The notes beneath the pieces are model-generated. The model was given only the letters and a program-made list of their open reading frames with translations, was not told where the DNA came from and searched no databases. A DNA stretch of 64,000 bases from Gigaspora margarita (Eukaryota > Glomeromycota > Glomeromycetes > Diversisporales > Gigasporaceae): positions 1-64,000 of the forward strand of contig WTPW01002701.1 of the NCBI GenBank assembly GCA_009809945.1. Direction: 5' to 3'. The position numbers were made by a program, and so were the translations under genes. Within the stretch, counting starts at the first letter, position 1; each line of letters starts with the position of its first letter. Shown piece by piece: positions 11,181 to 22,112 of the stretch.

Positions 11181-12150
11181 TCACAAAACCGCTTTCAGCA
11201 ATAGAACCATATTTCACAACTCATTAACTGGAATGCTTCATGGCTATACATTAATAATAATCAAAAAATTAGCAATTTTTTATATAGCTTTCAATCCTCT
11301 ACTCTAAAATCTTTTAGAGTAAAGTTATTACTAGATGAGCTTCCTTTTTCACATATTCTTCATAAAAGATATCCCTTATACCCTAATATTTGTCATATAT
11401 GCCAACAAGCAAGTAATGCCTTGCACTGGGTTACTTGTCCAAATACTAATCTACTACTAGACCTTATAAACAATTCCTTAAACCAAATACTTAGCTCTAA
11501 CAAACTTGANATNTCTTCAACNCAGGCTATAAATCTTCACTCCAAAATTTTAAACCTTGATAGTTTTCAAATTCATCATTTTTCACACAAGTCCTCATTA
11601 TACTCAACCCTATCAGGTGTTATTCCATTAGAACTAATTAATACATTACAAGAAACTGGCTTATCTTTAAAGCTTGCTAGCTCCTTTACAATTCAATTTT
11701 TACTTCATCTGAATTAACAAATTTATACAAAAATCTGGATCTCATACTGCACTTCAAGATCACAATATCAACAAACAATCTTACAAAATCAAACTATAGC
11801 TTCTGGATCTTCTGTATCTACTACATCTACAATTCAAACTAATAATAATAATTCTAGTATAAATAGCTCAATTCAGAAAATAAACTACTGGTACTCCACT
11901 GGATTAAATATCTTACACACCCTTCTAGTATATTAACCAATAACCAAATCTAGGCGAGCCTTGGCCACTCTTGTTGGTTTAGGCCACAGATAAGTACTAG
12001 GTCTACTTTTGTTTATCTAGCTATATGTCTGAGTTCTTTTTCTTAGCATTAGATTTAAATTATAAAAATTTTTCCAATTGTAAAAAGTTTCTATTAAATT
12101 TAATCAAGATAAGAGCAAGGACTCACCATTAAAATTAAAAAAAATAATAA
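11181..12150 (+). pseudogene. LINE ORF2 C-terminus and 3' tail
   Basis: This follows RNase H. A cluster ICHICQQASNALHWVTC (about 11,391-11,440) has the C-x2-C-x7-H-x4-C pattern typical of the C-terminal zinc motif of LINE proteins. An open stretch runs over 11,421-11,717. The coding remnant ends near ATAACCAAATCTAGG (about 11,939), a string shared with the second LINE fragment at about 15,681. An A-rich stretch near 12,130 may be the 3' end. Ambiguous bases occur at 11,510-11,522. Confidence 0.7.
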
Positions 12151-12249
12151 TTTGGGTTGAATTTTTTTTATTTAATAGTTATAAAAATAAATTTTTATTT
12201 ACAATTATTAATACCATGTCAGGTAATCTTTAGTATTGATTACAGCATG

Positions 12250-12800
12250 AACTAAAGGTAGTAGGTGAATCCAGATTTATATTTATATCCAGATTAATCT
12301 AGTTTTTAAACTAATCTGGATTCAATTTTTTGAACCAACTATATCCGGATATAATACAATCCAGATATAATATGTAACTGGATATAATATACAATCCGGA
12401 TACAACATATAATTCAGATACAACATATAATCTGAATATAATATGTAATCCAGATATGTGACTGCTAAAGGAAACCTGCTATTAGGTTTTGATTATATTT
12501 TGTATCAGGCACAATCACTAATAAATTAGATAGATTGTTTTTAGTACAAAATATAACTGAAATCCCAATGAACAAAGCAACGTAAATTGCTATTTAACCA
12601 TATATAGATTATATCTGGATACAGATTTATATCCAGATATAGATTTATATCCAGACATTAATTTATATCTGGATGTTGATTTATATCCAGATTAATCTAA
12701 ATATATTTATATCCAGATTGAACTAAAGTTAATCCAGATTTTTTTTTTAATTCTAGTTATATCCGAATTGAAAAATTCATCTTGGTTCTAACTCTAGCAT
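12250..12800. repeat. ATCCAGATATAATA tandem and inverted repeats
   Basis: Degenerate units of about 18-22 bp around ATCCAGATATAATATGTA repeat at about 12,340-12,460. A second set in TTTATATCCAGAT form lies at 12,600-12,740. The units are partly palindromic (AGATTAATCTAG...CTAATCTGGAT). Between the sets, 12,470-12,580 is a separate dispersed repeat also found at 33,168-33,280. Confidence 0.7.
12470..12580. repeat. Dispersed repeat, copy 1
   Basis: The stretch GGAAACCTGCTATTAGGTTT, then ATTATATTTTGTATCAG, then TTAGTACAAAATATA, is matched in the same order and spacing at 33,168-33,280 with moderate divergence. It is non-coding and of unknown type. Confidence 0.6.
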
Positions 12801-12814
12801 GAACACAACAAGTC

Positions 12815-13830
12815 ATGCTTTTAACAAGATTTCTAAAAATTGAACCATCAATATTAAACTATTTCTTCTGCAGGAAACTGAATAGTTCTGACTTACTGCC
12901 TAGCAAAGGAATATGCTTACAAACTTGGCACTCCAATTTATCTCAAAGATATTTGATAGGATTGAGATCAGGGCTCGATGCAGGCCAAGGAAGTTCGTCA
13001 ATATCATTTTTCTCAAGCCAATCTGTGGTGAAAGTTGAAGTGTGGATGCTCACATTGTCGCTTTGGATTAGATAGTTTTTTCCTCCAACAATACTATCTA
13101 GACCATCTAAAAAAGGTAACAAACAATTATGAAGAACCTCAGTATAGTTCTTCGAATTCATATTACCAAAAACCTGAACCAAAAGTCCAGGACCATAGTA
13201 ACTAAAGCAACTCCAAACTATTACACCCCTCTTTTTCTGACCTAAATGTAGGAACCAAACAATCTATATCATATTTTTCTTTTGGTTTCCTCCAAATATA
13301 TGTATGACTATCCCCTCCAAACACTTCAAATCACGATTTGTCACTCCAAACAACATTTTTTTCACCTTCTATTCTAGTGTTCTCGATCTTTAGACCACTT
13401 CAAATAAAGCTTGTGATTGTCTTCACTTACAAATAGTTTTCTCTTTTCAACTTAGCCAAAAAATCCTTCTTCATGAAGATGATATTGTATAGTATGTATA
13501 GACACCTCAACGGAGGTTGACTCTACAAATTTACTTGTTAAAACATTCAAACTAGCCTTTTTATCACTTTTCAAAAGGCATATAAGGTAACAGGTACCAC
13601 GTTCAGTTACTTTAGATATAACCTAGGGTGGGGAAAAGGTTTTATCTCTCTATTTTTTTGTATTAGTTGACTATATTATAGACGGTGCTATTTGGTAAAT
13701 CTAAGATCTGTGTAATTTTTGCTGGCCTCATACCATTTCACCAAGCGCCAACAACTTGAGCTTGTTTTTCCTTGGTTAGTTGCTTCCTTTGTTTTATGAT
13801 AAAAAAAAATTTTTTTTTAAAAAAAAAGAT
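12815..13830 (-). pseudogene. Tc1-like transposase (dead)
   Basis: On the minus strand, from 13,830 downward, come a helix-turn-helix-like start (QAQVVGAW...GMRPAKI, then NSTVYNIVN), WSDKS carrying the first catalytic Asp (near 13,345), WRKPKEKYDIDCLVP (near 13,260-13,305), RGVIVWSCFSYYGPG (near 13,190-13,235), an open stretch with LIQSDNVSIHT (second Asp, near 13,050), PWPASSPDLNPI (near 12,965) and LE for the third residue (near 12,930). This is the DDE layout of Tc1/mariner transposases. Stops inside the helix-turn-helix part and frameshifts show it is inactive. The ORF pieces are shorter than the usual ~340 residues. Clear TIRs were not found. Confidence 0.85.
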
Positions 13831-13834
13831 CGAA

Positions 13835-14754
13835 CAGAATGATATCTAGTGTAACTGTAAAAAAATTTTATATATTAATATTAAGAGAATTGTTTTACAA
13901 AAAATTATTGTAGAATATGGGTCATAACCATCAATCATCTATAATTTTGAAAATTCTGGTGATCAATATCAGAGAAGTGTACAAATCACCTATAATTACT
14001 ATTACAAAAAATTTTGATTTTTTTATCAATTTTATTAATAAAAACCCTTTTTATAGTTACCAATTTTGACCAAATATGGATTAAAAAATCTAAATAGCCA
14101 TTATTCATATTTATGTTTATTTAAAATATTTTATTAAAAATTCTTAAAAGTTTAATAGCAAATAACTTTTGATACAGCTGTCCGATTTAAATGAAACAAC
14201 CACCAAAATGTTCATATTGATGAGGTGATTCTGTTGAGTTCAAAATCATTAAAATCCAATTACAGGCTCCTGTGATCATTAAGAATTTGTATTACTTCCA
14301 TGTTTAAAAATTAATTAAATTTAAATATCTAGTTAAAAATCTTTAATGATCTTAGCATTTTATAACTAGATATGACAATTTTATACTCTTTAGAAAACAC
14401 TCTGGTGGTCATTTTATCCAAATTGGGCTACTGGATTAAAAGTTATTTACTATCAAATATTTTAAATTTTAATAGTATTTCAAATATATGCAAATATATT
14501 ACTAACTTACCTTTGGTCATGTACTATAACAAAGTATTTATTTATAGTCACACCTCTATACAATCACCAAAATAGGGTGCAACCAACTTGTGATTATAGA
14601 GGTCTGACTGTAATATAAATGTATATCATCCATTATTTCAAAGTACAATATACTTACTTTATACATACAAAATTATAACAAACTAATATTCATACAATTA
14701 CTGGTCTTTTTGGTATACTTTTCTTAACCTTATCAAATTATATTTCTTAAAATT
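13835..14754. other. AT-rich non-coding stretch with dispersed repeats
   Basis: No gene is seen. Near 14,158-14,235 lies a copy of the repeat found at 1-255 (ACCACCAAAATGTTCAT core). Near 14,404-14,450 a related piece runs in the opposite orientation (TGGTGGTCATTTTATCCAAA). Near 14,545-14,615, CACCTCTATACAATCAC and GATTATAGAGGTCTGACTGTA resemble the termini of the element at 35,624-37,020. Confidence 0.6.
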
Positions 14755-15870
14755 ACATTATACAAAGTGCAAGCACATATCAATAATGAATACAACAACA
14801 AAGCTGATAAACTTGCAAAAAACCATTTTTTCTCACCTATTATAGAATTTCAGCCTTATAGTATTTACAATCCTCTTTTACTTTATTTACAAAAAATATA
14901 ATATTGAACAACCAATATGCTATGCTATGAAAATATCTGTAATGCACATATATTGTTCTTTTAATGTAGAATTTAATTATTTTTCTTTCTCAACAAATTA
15001 ATTGAAATACAACCTGTTTATACCTTAATTATTCTGAATTAAATATATACTACATATGCTTTCTACTATTTTTTATTTTTTTTATAAATGCTTTTCTCTG
15101 TATACATTCTACTTGTATTATATGCAATCAAACAGACAACCAACTCTATTGCTACTCTGTTCAGATTCTAATAATATATCAAATATTATCCAAAACACAA
15201 TCAAAAATTTTTTCTTCTTAGACTTATTAGATATATCATCTATTGAACTACAGCAACTAAATAACAATCTTATAACACACTACTACTTTTTCTTTGCATA
15301 ATTTATATCTTTTAATACTATAACTTTCTATACTACAATTTAGGGCTTTATTTCTATATTACTAATTAATGTTGTATCTCAATATACTTTTTACAAAAAT
15401 TGTATTCAATACTATTATTAAAACCATGCTGTATAAAACTTGCATACTGAAATCTTCACAAAATCTATTACATTAACCTTCTTACCCTACATCTACTAAA
15501 TCTTTACATATATCCTCTTACAACAAAGCTCTATATACTTATAATTGTATTTGTGGCTTACCAGACCAACAATATAAGAACAAAATTAATACCTATCTAC
15601 CTCTTGAGCTAGCACTTAGGAAAATAGACATTTGGCATATAATTAGATTAAATATAGCTCTTCTACTAACTCAATTCTCTATAACCAAATCTAGCTCTAG
15701 TAGGTTTAGATTGCAGATAATTTAGATAGAATTATTTTAGCTATAGTTTGAGTTTTAATTCATATATAAAAACTTATAACTTGTGAGAAACCTTATAAGA
15801 AATCTTACACATTTTATTAATAAATATAAAGGCAAAACCTTATCTTAATAACCAAAAAAAAATAAAAATA
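14755..15870 (+). mobile_element. 3' fragment of a second LINE of the same family
   Basis: The fragment starts with an RNase H tail (VQAHINNEYNNKADKLAK, about 14,769-14,822) matching the motif at 10,980 in the first LINE. It continues with an open stretch (15,056-15,301) and a C-terminal remnant, and ends with ATAACCAAATCTAG (about 15,681) and an A-rich tail near 15,850. It lacks EN and RT, so it is a 5'-truncated insertion, as expected from incomplete target-primed reverse transcription. Confidence 0.75.
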
Positions 15871-15894
15871 AACTCATTTAGTGTCCAAAAATAC

Positions 15895-16854
15895 ATAAGG
15901 TAAAAGGGGTATTTTGACGAATAGGTTTAATTTGACAAATTTAGAATATCTTGTGATACAATAATCAGAATTATATAATTTTTATACCATTCAATTCAGC
16001 TTATCAAAATGGATCGAATAGTACAAAAATCATCCATTCCGATTACTGTATTACAAGAAATCATCAATTAAATGTTGCACAAAAACAATTTTAAAAGGTA
16101 TTCTGACAAAATAAAAATTTGGCTATAAGGTAAGTGCCTTATGATACTAAGTGAATTGATCTTCTCACTTTAAGTAAAGTTGTTCGTAATATAAAATTAC
16201 ACATATTCTGAAATTTTGATAAAATTTAGATAATGTTTTATTAATTGACTTTTACAAAATATGTTTCTACGAAAAAATTTAAAATTTTTTCGTAAAAACG
16301 TATTTTGTAAAAGTCAATTAATAAAACGTTATCTAAATTTTATCAAAATTTCAGAATACATGTAATTTTATATTACGAACTACTTTACTTAAAGTGAGAA
16401 GGTCAATTCACTTAGTATCATAAGGCACTTACCTTATAGCCAAATTTTTATTTTGTCAGAATACTTCTTAAATTGTTTTTATATTTTTTATGCAGTACTT
16501 AATTGATAATATCTTGTAATCCAGTGATCGGAATTAGATTATCTTTGCACCATTTAATTCATCTCAATGAGCTGGATCAAATGGTATAAAAATTATCTAA
16601 TTCTGATCATTGTATCACAAGATATTCTAAATTCATCAAATTACCCTACCCTTCTAAAATTTGACTTTTTTGTATGATGTACAAACCCGGTTGCTATCAT
16701 CTAAAACAATTTTACTATACTACTATTTTTATATAAAACTTGTTCAATATTACTTATAAGTTTTAAACAAATAAATAAAAAATTTTTATATATTAAAATA
16801 AAAAAAAATATATTAGCTACTTTAACTTCGTCAAAATACCCCTTTTTACCTTAT
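15895..16854. mobile_element. 960-bp nested palindromic (foldback) element
   Basis: The ends are inverted copies: ATAAGGTAAAAGGGGTATTT at 15,895 and the complement ending at 16,854 (one extra T in the right end). The two halves pair along most of their length around a centre at about 16,281. The inner arms (about 16,081-16,280 and 16,282-16,482) are nearly perfect. Each outer arm is itself a palindrome, for example ATATCTTGTAATCCAGTGAT against ATCATTGTATCACAAGATAT in the right arm. No ORF is present. It is a non-autonomous foldback or MITE-like element. Confidence 0.8.
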
Positions 16855-16859
16855 ATATA

Positions 16860-17200
16860 TATTCAGACTTAGACTAATTTGCAAACTTTGGGCCAGATCT
16901 GAACTGAATTTATGATTGAGTTTGAGTTTAGTATGAAGTTTGAAATTGTAAAATTTGAACCCTAGACTAAAATGGACCAGACCAAACCTGAACCCAAACC
17001 TAGGAGCACTAGTTCTTATAAATGCTAAAATGAATTTAAACATGTTCATAAACTTATGACTAAATCTGAACTAAACCTGAACTAACTCTAAAAGTTCAAT
17101 ACTGAACTAAACCTGAACATGTTTTAAAAAATGTTCAAGTTCAGGTTCAGGTTCAATATTGAACCTAAACCTGAACTTGACCCAGGTTTATAAAAATACT
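16860..17200. repeat. AACCTGAACT-type simple repeat with inverted blocks
   Basis: Degenerate hexamer-like units (AACCTGAACT, GTTCAGGTTCAGGTTCAA) occur in both orientations, so the block around 17,080-17,190 can fold back on itself. It is non-coding. Confidence 0.6.
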
Positions 17201-17880
17201 ATGATTATCAATTTAATAATTTTTTTCCTGTTTTAAAGGCTGAGTACTTTGGCTAGGTTTTATTAGAGTTTAGAGATATAATATTTGTTACAATGAGGAT
17301 ATAACTAGCCACACATGCACTTTTGGTGCCTAATTTAAGTAGTTTGCCTGAAGGTTCTATACTAGCTGCCAAATCTATAACCCAACTATGAAAGTTGCCT
17401 ATTTAAACCCTCTGGTTCACGATCATTCTATTACTACCAAATGCACTTATATATTTGTAGATATTGAGGGCCCCCAACTCTACTCTAAGCCATGCCTTAG
17501 GGCTACTTTACTCTCGCACCAATTGTCTACTATAATTGTTTGTGTTCCATTCCATTTCTGAATATGGATTTAGTAACAAAGCTGCCTGCTCTTATTAGGT
17601 TCATTCTGATCCCAGCCACCTATCTCTTCTGGTAGTGCCATTATAGATCATCACTATTACCTCCTAATTCAGGACTTGCTAAATGGGTTTCCATTTTTCT
17701 GGTTCTATGGATTTGCAGTATAACATTAACACTATTATTAATTTAATAATTATATTGTTGCATTGTTATTTTTAATTTGTATTATTGCAAAAGTATCATT
17801 TTTGATAGATTCACAGTTGCTTTTTGATAGGCCTATAATATATCTAAATCTAAGTCATATTTTTTTATTATGCACTTTAT
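17201..17880. other. Unexplained island of higher GC
   Basis: About 17,280-17,720 is visibly less AT-rich than its surroundings and free of the local repeat families. It has no long ORF on either strand. GGGCCCCC at about 17,469 and paired segments near 17,490-17,510 (AAGCCATGCCTTAGGGCT) stand out. A degenerate LTR or an unrecognised non-coding RNA are possible; nothing here proves either. Confidence 0.35.
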
Positions 17881-19480
17881 AGAATTTGTTTTTTTTTTAA
17901 ACTTTGGATAAATATATTTTCAACTAGCCAGCCAAATTCAATAATTTTTTATTTTGATTCTACAGATTTAAAAGTAAATAAAAAAATTCATCAAATTTGA
18001 TTAGACAGTTATAGAAATATTTTTGTTCAAAGGTTTACAAAAATTTTATACTGCTATTGATATATTTTGAATGTTTTAAAATTTTGTATAAAATATTCTG
18101 GCAACCACTTTGCAAATTTGATGAATTTTTCTATTTGAATTTTACAGATTTGCAGAATCAAAATAAAAAAAATTTATTAAATTAGGTTGGATGACTTTTA
18201 AGATATTTTATTCAAAATTTTGTAAAAATTTTGCTACAGTTATTATTTTGATAGTTATTTTGAATGGTACAAATCTTTGAACAATGATATTATTATAGCT
18301 ACCACCCAACCAAATATGATATATTTTTTTACTTGAATTCCACAAATCTGTAGAATTAAAATAAAAAGTTTATCAAAATTTGTTGATTTGGTTGAAATTT
18401 CTTTGTTCAAAGTTTTATAAAAATTTGCTACAATTATTATTTTGATAGCCATTTTAAACATTTACAAAATTTGAACAAAGATATTTTGGCAACCACCTAA
18501 CCAAATTTGATAAATTTTTTATTTGAATTCTACAGATCTATTCCTTAAACCATCTGTTTTAGCGGTCAAATTTGCCTGCTAGAATTTTTAATAAATTTTT
18601 AAATTTTGGTTCTGATTTGTTTTTATCAAAATCAAGTTATTTTAAAAAAAATTTTTTAAATAATAACTATAAAAAAGATTATATTTTAATGATTTTAATT
18701 TTCATATATTTCTGCAGAAAAAATTTAAATTGACTATAAGCTAAAAAAATTTGAAATTTTTAAAAATCTTTGATTTTTAGAGATTTTATTTTTAACCATT
18801 GACAAACTTTTTAAAATTCTAAGAATATGTCCCCAATAATTTTGATACAAATTATAGATTAATTTATTATAAACAACTTTTATTATAAAAGTTTTTATTA
18901 TTTAATAATTAAAATTTTAACTTTAATTAATAGAAAAAAATTTTTTCTCTTCAGGAACATATAAAAATTTGAAAATTTTTAAAAATTTTTGAAAAAATTT
19001 TATAGTAAAAGTAAAGAATTGGTTATATTTGAGCCAATTTTTCTTTTATATTTGAATATATATATAATTAAAATTTTAATAGATATCAATTAACAATATA
19101 CTAAAGTTTTATTTTAGCTTAGTAATAGAGGGACATATCCTTAATAAAATTTTTAGTAATTTTAAAAAAACATGTAAAAAAATTTCTAGCAGGCAAATTT
19201 GCCCACTGGACGGTTTAAGGGATAGAATCAAAATAACAAAATTGAATTTGGCTAGAAAGTTGTCAAGTTATCTTTGAAATGCCTATTGATAGATATAGAA
19301 AATTTTTGTAAACTTTATGAACAAAAATATCTCAGTAATCACCTAACCAAATTCGATAATTTTTTTTTATTATACTTCTACATATCTGTAGAATCACAAT
19401 AAAAAATTATTGAATTTGGTATGGTTGTTTCTGAAATATCATTACCTAAAGTTTAAAAAACAAATTTTATGGGGAGCATA
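17880..19480. repeat. Inverted and tandem repeat array (family also at 31,805-32,455)
   Basis: Units of about 190 bp repeat (for example TTGTAAAAATTTTGCTACAG near 18,221 and a partner near 18,414). Within each, CCAAATTTGATAAATTTTTT and TTTGAATTCTACAGAT pair with inverted versions. The same consensus with CAACCACCTGATCAAATTTG forms the array at 31,805-32,455. A TA-flanked MITE (18,541-19,222) splits one unit. There is no coding potential. Confidence 0.7.
18541..19222. mobile_element. TA-flanked MITE (682 bp)
   Basis: Inverted termini TTCCTTAAACCATCTG and, at the right end, GACGGTTTAAGGGA are followed by a further match (AAATTTGCCTGCTAGAA against TTCTAGCAGGCAAATTT). TA occurs at both flanks (18,539-18,540 and 19,223-19,224). 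Removing the element rejoins a TACAGAT...AGAATCAAAATAA repeat unit like its neighbours, so the insertion site can be read directly. The interior is AT-rich with no ORF. The TA target suggests a Tc1/mariner-type origin. Confidence 0.75.
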
Positions 19481-19555
19481 ATAAAAAAATATGACTTAGA
19501 TTTACATCGATGCATTGTAGATCTATCAAAAAGCAACTGCAGACCTATATAAAAC

Positions 19556-19684
19556 TATATTGAAACTGTCACTCACAAGACAAAAATCTAAAGAAAATTA
19601 AAGATTCATAATTGATTGTTTTATCTTTATTTTCTATTCAATATAAGATTTTAATTGAATGCACAAAATATCTAGATTCTGATC
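19556..19684. other. Start of the BTB array: truncated upstream block of A copy 1
   Basis: From about 19,556 the sequence matches the conserved upstream DNA of the other A genes (ATTGAAACTGTCACTCAC, then TTTATTCTATTCAATAT-like, then CACAAAATATCTA and GATTCTGATC). The match is cut by the TIR element at 19,685. This is the left edge of the array as far as the window shows. Confidence 0.7.
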
Positions 19685-20398
19685 AGTATTGGGCAAATTA
19701 GTAGTTGACCAAAAATTTGCAGGTCAAATTGGTCTGATCAAATTAGTCAATTGGTCAAACTGGTAAAATTGGTAGAGTTATTACCCGGCTCGGCTGACCA
19801 GTATGGGTTACTCGACCCAGCGGGTCATGGATCAAAAATTGCTCTGATCCGGGTCAAACAAGTCAGAATTCAAAACAAGCAAGAATGCATAATTCACCAA
19901 ATAAAACTCTTATCCGGGTCGTATGATATGTGCAGGTCAGCTTTATGACGGGTTATGGGTCAAAAAATTGGTCTTTTGAAAATACAGTAACACAGTATTT
20001 TTCGTAGAAAATGAAAGCAAATCCAAACAAGGTCAAGAAATCTTTCAATACATAAACCGAAAAAAATTCCATTGAAATATTTACAATACAGGCTACTCTC
20101 TATACAACTAGCTTTAATTAAGGGTCTTCACATCAACTTTTAAGGATCAACTCTAAAACTTCATGAATTTCTGTTGACCCGTTGACCCGGGTCGGTATTT
20201 TTCGACCCAGGTCAGAACTCTACAAATTGGTCAAATCTATATATAATATTAATATATATATTATATAACAGATAATAAATTAAACTGTATTTAAATATTA
20301 TATTTGACCAATTTACCAGTACAGGTCCTCTGCAAACCAGTCAAATTGGTAAAATTGGTCTGGTCCAATGGTCAAATTGGTCTGGCCAAGCCAATACT
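19685..20398. mobile_element. TIR element in the promoter of A copy 1 (10-bp TSD)
   Basis: The ends AGTATTGG and CCAATACT are inverted. They are flanked by GATTCTGATC (19,675-19,684) and GATTCCGATC (20,399-20,408), a 10-bp target-site duplication with one mismatch. Paralogous units have one uninterrupted GATTCTGATCAAGAAATA (for example near 37,693), which confirms the insertion. The interior is rich in GACCCGGGTC-like and TTGGTCAAATTGG repeats in both orientations. A 65-codon frame there is not convincing. A TSD of 9-10 bp points to a Mutator-like element. Confidence 0.75.
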
Positions 20399-20408
20399 GA
20401 TTCCGATC

Positions 20409-20593
20409 AAGAAATACTGTAAAAAATTAATAAAATTAAAGAAAATCAATACCGGTACAATATTTTTGTGTCACACATGATTCTTAATTTTAATTGGCTA
20501 CCGAAATATTAGTCAGCTCACGGGGAGCGCCAAACTTGATATAAATACGTACACAATGAAGTGCAGTAGTGTAACATATACGTGTAAATTCAA
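20409..20593 (+). promoter_or_regulatory. Promoter region of A copy 1, TATA box at 20,540-20,547
   Basis: TATAAATA at 20,540-20,547 lies 54 bp before the ATG, in a block conserved in all units (TCAGCTCACGGGGAGCGCCA before it). Compared with other units, several hundred bases between the TIR element and the TATA region are missing. Start-site position is inferred only. Confidence 0.6.
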
Positions 20594-22112
20594 ATGACAA
20601 ATTTTTTTGAAAAGCTTTCAAATGATTGCCTTGAGCTTCTTGATGATAAAGAAGATTCAATGTACTCATTAATGTTGGAGAATCAACAAATACTAAGATA
20701 TTCCAAGCGCATTCTAACATTTTAAGATACAGATCTTTGTATTTCCGTAATGAATTAGCAAATGTTAGTAAAGATAAAAATAACATTAAAACGATTAATT
20801 TAAAGCATGTTTCCATTCAACAATTTGAAGTAATTATTAAGTAAGTTATTTATTTTGATGGATCAGAAATTAATCCTTTATTTAAATACCTAATCCTATG
20901 TATTATGGGTAGATTTTCGTATTTTGAATTTAGGGATTTAAATAAAGGGTTAATCTTACGAATCCATTAAGTTGATGATTATTTAATTTATATAATATGT
21001 ATTTGCTAAAACTAATTCTGAAATTACTAAATTTACAAACTTAATAAAGGTATATTTATGGAGGAGTGATTTTATTAGAAAAAGATCAAGGAGCATCATT
21101 CTTGTTTGAACTCATCCTTGTTGCTTCCGAGTTTCTTCTTGATGAATTAGTTAAACACCTTGAAACACAATTAATTAATGAAAATGCACACTGGCTCCGT
21201 TTGAATTTTGCAAACATTTATCATAAAAGTTTCCAAAATGAAAATTTTCAAGAATTGCAAAAATGGAGCAATGATATTTTGGCAAAATATCCGGACAAAA
21301 TTTTTGAATCAGAAGATTTTGACACTCTTCAGGAAAATGCATTAATTTCACTCATTAAGCGAGATGATTTACAAATGGATGAAGGAAAAATTTGGGAACA
21401 TGTTATCAGATGGGGAATTGCTCAAAATAAATATTTACCATCCAATACTAAAGACTGGTCTCATGAGAATTTTCTAGCCTTAAAGACCACTTTACAGAAT
21501 TGTTTATCTTTTATCCGTTATTTTCAAATGTCAAATGATGATATTATTGAAAAAGTGAAACCATATAAATATATTCTTGAAGAAAGTCTTTGGGATGATA
21601 TACTTATAAAATTTATTACTCCAAATAAACAAATATTATCAACGATTCTTCCGCCCCGTATGAAACCAACATTTGATCCATTACCTTCAAAAGTTATCAA
21701 CGAAAATCATGCAGCAGAAATTGCATCATGGATTGATAAGAAAACTGAAATGTATTCTGTGAAAAATAATCCGTATAAGTTTAAAATGCTTCTTCGTGGA
21801 ACAAGAGATGGGTTTACTTTACAATCATTTTGGAATTTATGTGACAAGCAAGCAAATACTGTTGTGGTAATGAAGGTTAATGACACTGATGAAATTCTTG
21901 GTGGGTATAATCCAATCCAATGGGATAAATCAGTTAGTTATGTAAAATGCGATGATTGCTTTATTTTTTCATTGAAAAATGGTACTATTCAATCGTCTAT
22001 TTTAAGTCGTGTAAAACCTTCACAAAATGCAATTTATTGTAATTCTACTTATGGACCAACTTTTGGTGGCGGTCATGATCTTTATATTTGTAATAATTCC
22101 AATCAAATATGA
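20594..22112 (+). pseudogene. A copy 1: BTB-BACK-TLDc gene, damaged
   Basis: Exon 1 (20,594-20,840) encodes the BTB start (MTNFFEKLSNDCLELLDDKE), but one base is lost near 20,661 relative to paralogs, so the frame shifts. The intron is 20,841-21,049 (GTAAGT...AAAG). Exon 2 (21,050-22,112) is open and holds the rest of BTB, BACK (IYHKSFQNEN ... IWEHVIRWGIAQ) and TLDc (FKMLLRGTRDGFTLQSFW, then GGYNPIQWDK). About 95 bp are missing near 22,100, so the protein ends ...NSNQI without the final TLDc strand. The linker is the short type (PPRMKPTFDP). Two lesions make function doubtful, though the BACK-TLDc exon could still be translated if a downstream start were used. Confidence 0.75.

Larger units (their letters stand above)
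400..12150 (+). mobile_element. Decayed non-LTR retrotransposon (LINE) with RNase H
   Basis: One plus-strand LINE can be followed in order: ORF1 (681-3,476), an ORF2 N-terminal module (3,524-4,566), AP-endonuclease (4,603-5,340), reverse transcriptase (about 6,050-7,180), RNase H (about 10,630-11,050) and a C-terminal CCHC-like motif (about 11,390-11,450). The order EN-RT-RNase H fits I/Tad-like LINEs. A 2.3-kb TIR element (7,356-9,628) splits ORF2. Many frameshifts and stops show the copy is dead. The 3' end is supported by a second fragment (14,755-15,870) that carries the same ATAACCAAATCTAG tail motif. Outer boundaries are approximate. Confidence 0.85.

Noticed and set aside
12815..13075. 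Plus-strand 86-codon frame over the Tc1 region
   Set aside because: It is the antisense of the transposase, whose minus-strand motifs (QSDNVSIHT, SSPDLNPI) are clear.
20556..20596. Conserved small upstream reading frame (MKCSSVTYT-like) between TATA box and ATG, also near 54,300 and 60,623
   Set aside because: Its ATG lies only about 10-16 bases after the TATA box, so it is probably upstream of the transcription start. It is missing in intact copy 5 and altered in copies 2 and 3.
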